Below, piece by piece: positions 6,030 to 6,196 of a stretch of DNA of 6,196 nucleotides. Source of the stretch: Bacteroidales bacterium. Lineage in GTDB: Bacteria > Bacteroidota > Bacteroidia > Bacteroidales > Bacteroidaceae. Under the pieces are notes generated by a model. That model worked only from the letters and a program-made list of their open reading frames with translations, had not been told where the DNA came from and made no database searches. The translations under genes were made by a program, and so were the position numbers. Positions within the stretch are counted from its first letter, which is position 1. Each line of letters starts with the position of its first letter. Location: assembly GCA_004555055.1 (NCBI GenBank), contig SFJN01000153.1, forward strand, positions 1 through 6,196. The letters are read 5' to 3'.

Positions 6030-6196
6030 TTATGCTAACTTTTCCTCTATACTATCCACAAAAGCTTCTACACTATCAAGCATACCAACTTCACGTAACT
6101 TGAAAACAATATCAAATTCCTTTTCTATCATAGAGACAATAATCATTTGGGTAACAGAATCCCAATTATCAAAATCATCTGTTGTCATGTCCTCAT
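6030..6196 (-). CDS. Acyl carrier protein, C-terminal part (partial)
   Basis: Reading from the right edge, 54 residues are visible before the TAA stop; the N-terminus is outside the window. The visible part begins EDMTTDDFDNWDSVTQM, where DSV followed by a hydrophobic helix is the phosphopantetheine attachment motif; the serine codon is at 6156-6158. Next come IIVSMIEKEFDIVFKL, the acidic helix II that docks partner enzymes, and DSVEAFVDSIEEKLA, the C-terminal helix. Family members are about 75-85 residues, so roughly 25 are missing. The WDS form is typical of stand-alone carrier proteins in surface polysaccharide or specialised acyl pathways more than of the housekeeping fatty-acid carrier (usually GADSLD). 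The DNA is strikingly AT-rich compared with the genes to the left. The true acyl substrate depends on genes beyond the edge. Confidence 0.82.
   Translation of the reverse strand, partial: EDMTTDDFDNWDSVTQMIIVSMIEKEFDIVFKLREVGMLDSVEAFVDSIEEKLA

Overview
The window looks like a chromosomal piece of a Bacteroidales bacterium (Bacteroides, Prevotella or a close relative). Three things point there: a very large outer-membrane beta-barrel protein with a carboxypeptidase-regulatory-like N-terminal domain; a PadR regulator followed by a PspC-domain membrane protein; and a promoter with the Bacteroidetes -7 box TAnnTTTG (TACCTTTG on the minus strand) instead of an E. coli-type -10. All genes I can support lie on the minus strand, so they read from right to left.

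Layout from right (5') to left (3'). Positions 6030-6196 hold the C-terminal 54 residues of an acyl carrier protein with its phosphopantetheine-serine motif; the gene is cut by the window edge. It is clearly AT-rich, unlike everything to its left, which suggests the edge of a transferred biosynthetic locus. After a 218-base gap with a good Bacteroidetes promoter comes a PadR-family winged-helix regulator (5380-5811). It is followed by a 583-residue multi-membrane-span PspC-domain protein (3517-5268) and, 79 bases later, by a 978-residue outer-membrane beta-barrel protein with a signal peptide (501-3437). The shared strand, short gaps and single clear promoter fit one operon: a regulator, an inner-membrane envelope-stress type sensor, and an outer-membrane protein.

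Positions 1-500 contain no gene I can support, but they are rich in structure. There is a 23-pair hairpin at 310-366, a family of direct and inverted CCTACACC repeats at 126-258, a 16-base direct repeat at 7-22 and 214-229, and two diverged copies of a roughly 40-base CTC/GCT-rich unit at 393-488. This looks like a repeat-laden intergenic region or the remains of a small mobile or repetitive element.

The most interesting protein signal is the architecture of the PspC-domain protein. It has a soluble N-terminal module that looks like those tied to PadR regulators, then the PspC domain and further membrane spans, then an unrecognised C-terminal region of about 200 residues with a beta-rich, jelly-roll-like look. 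Being linked to a large outer-membrane barrel, it may be a trans-envelope sensing unit; that function is inferred.
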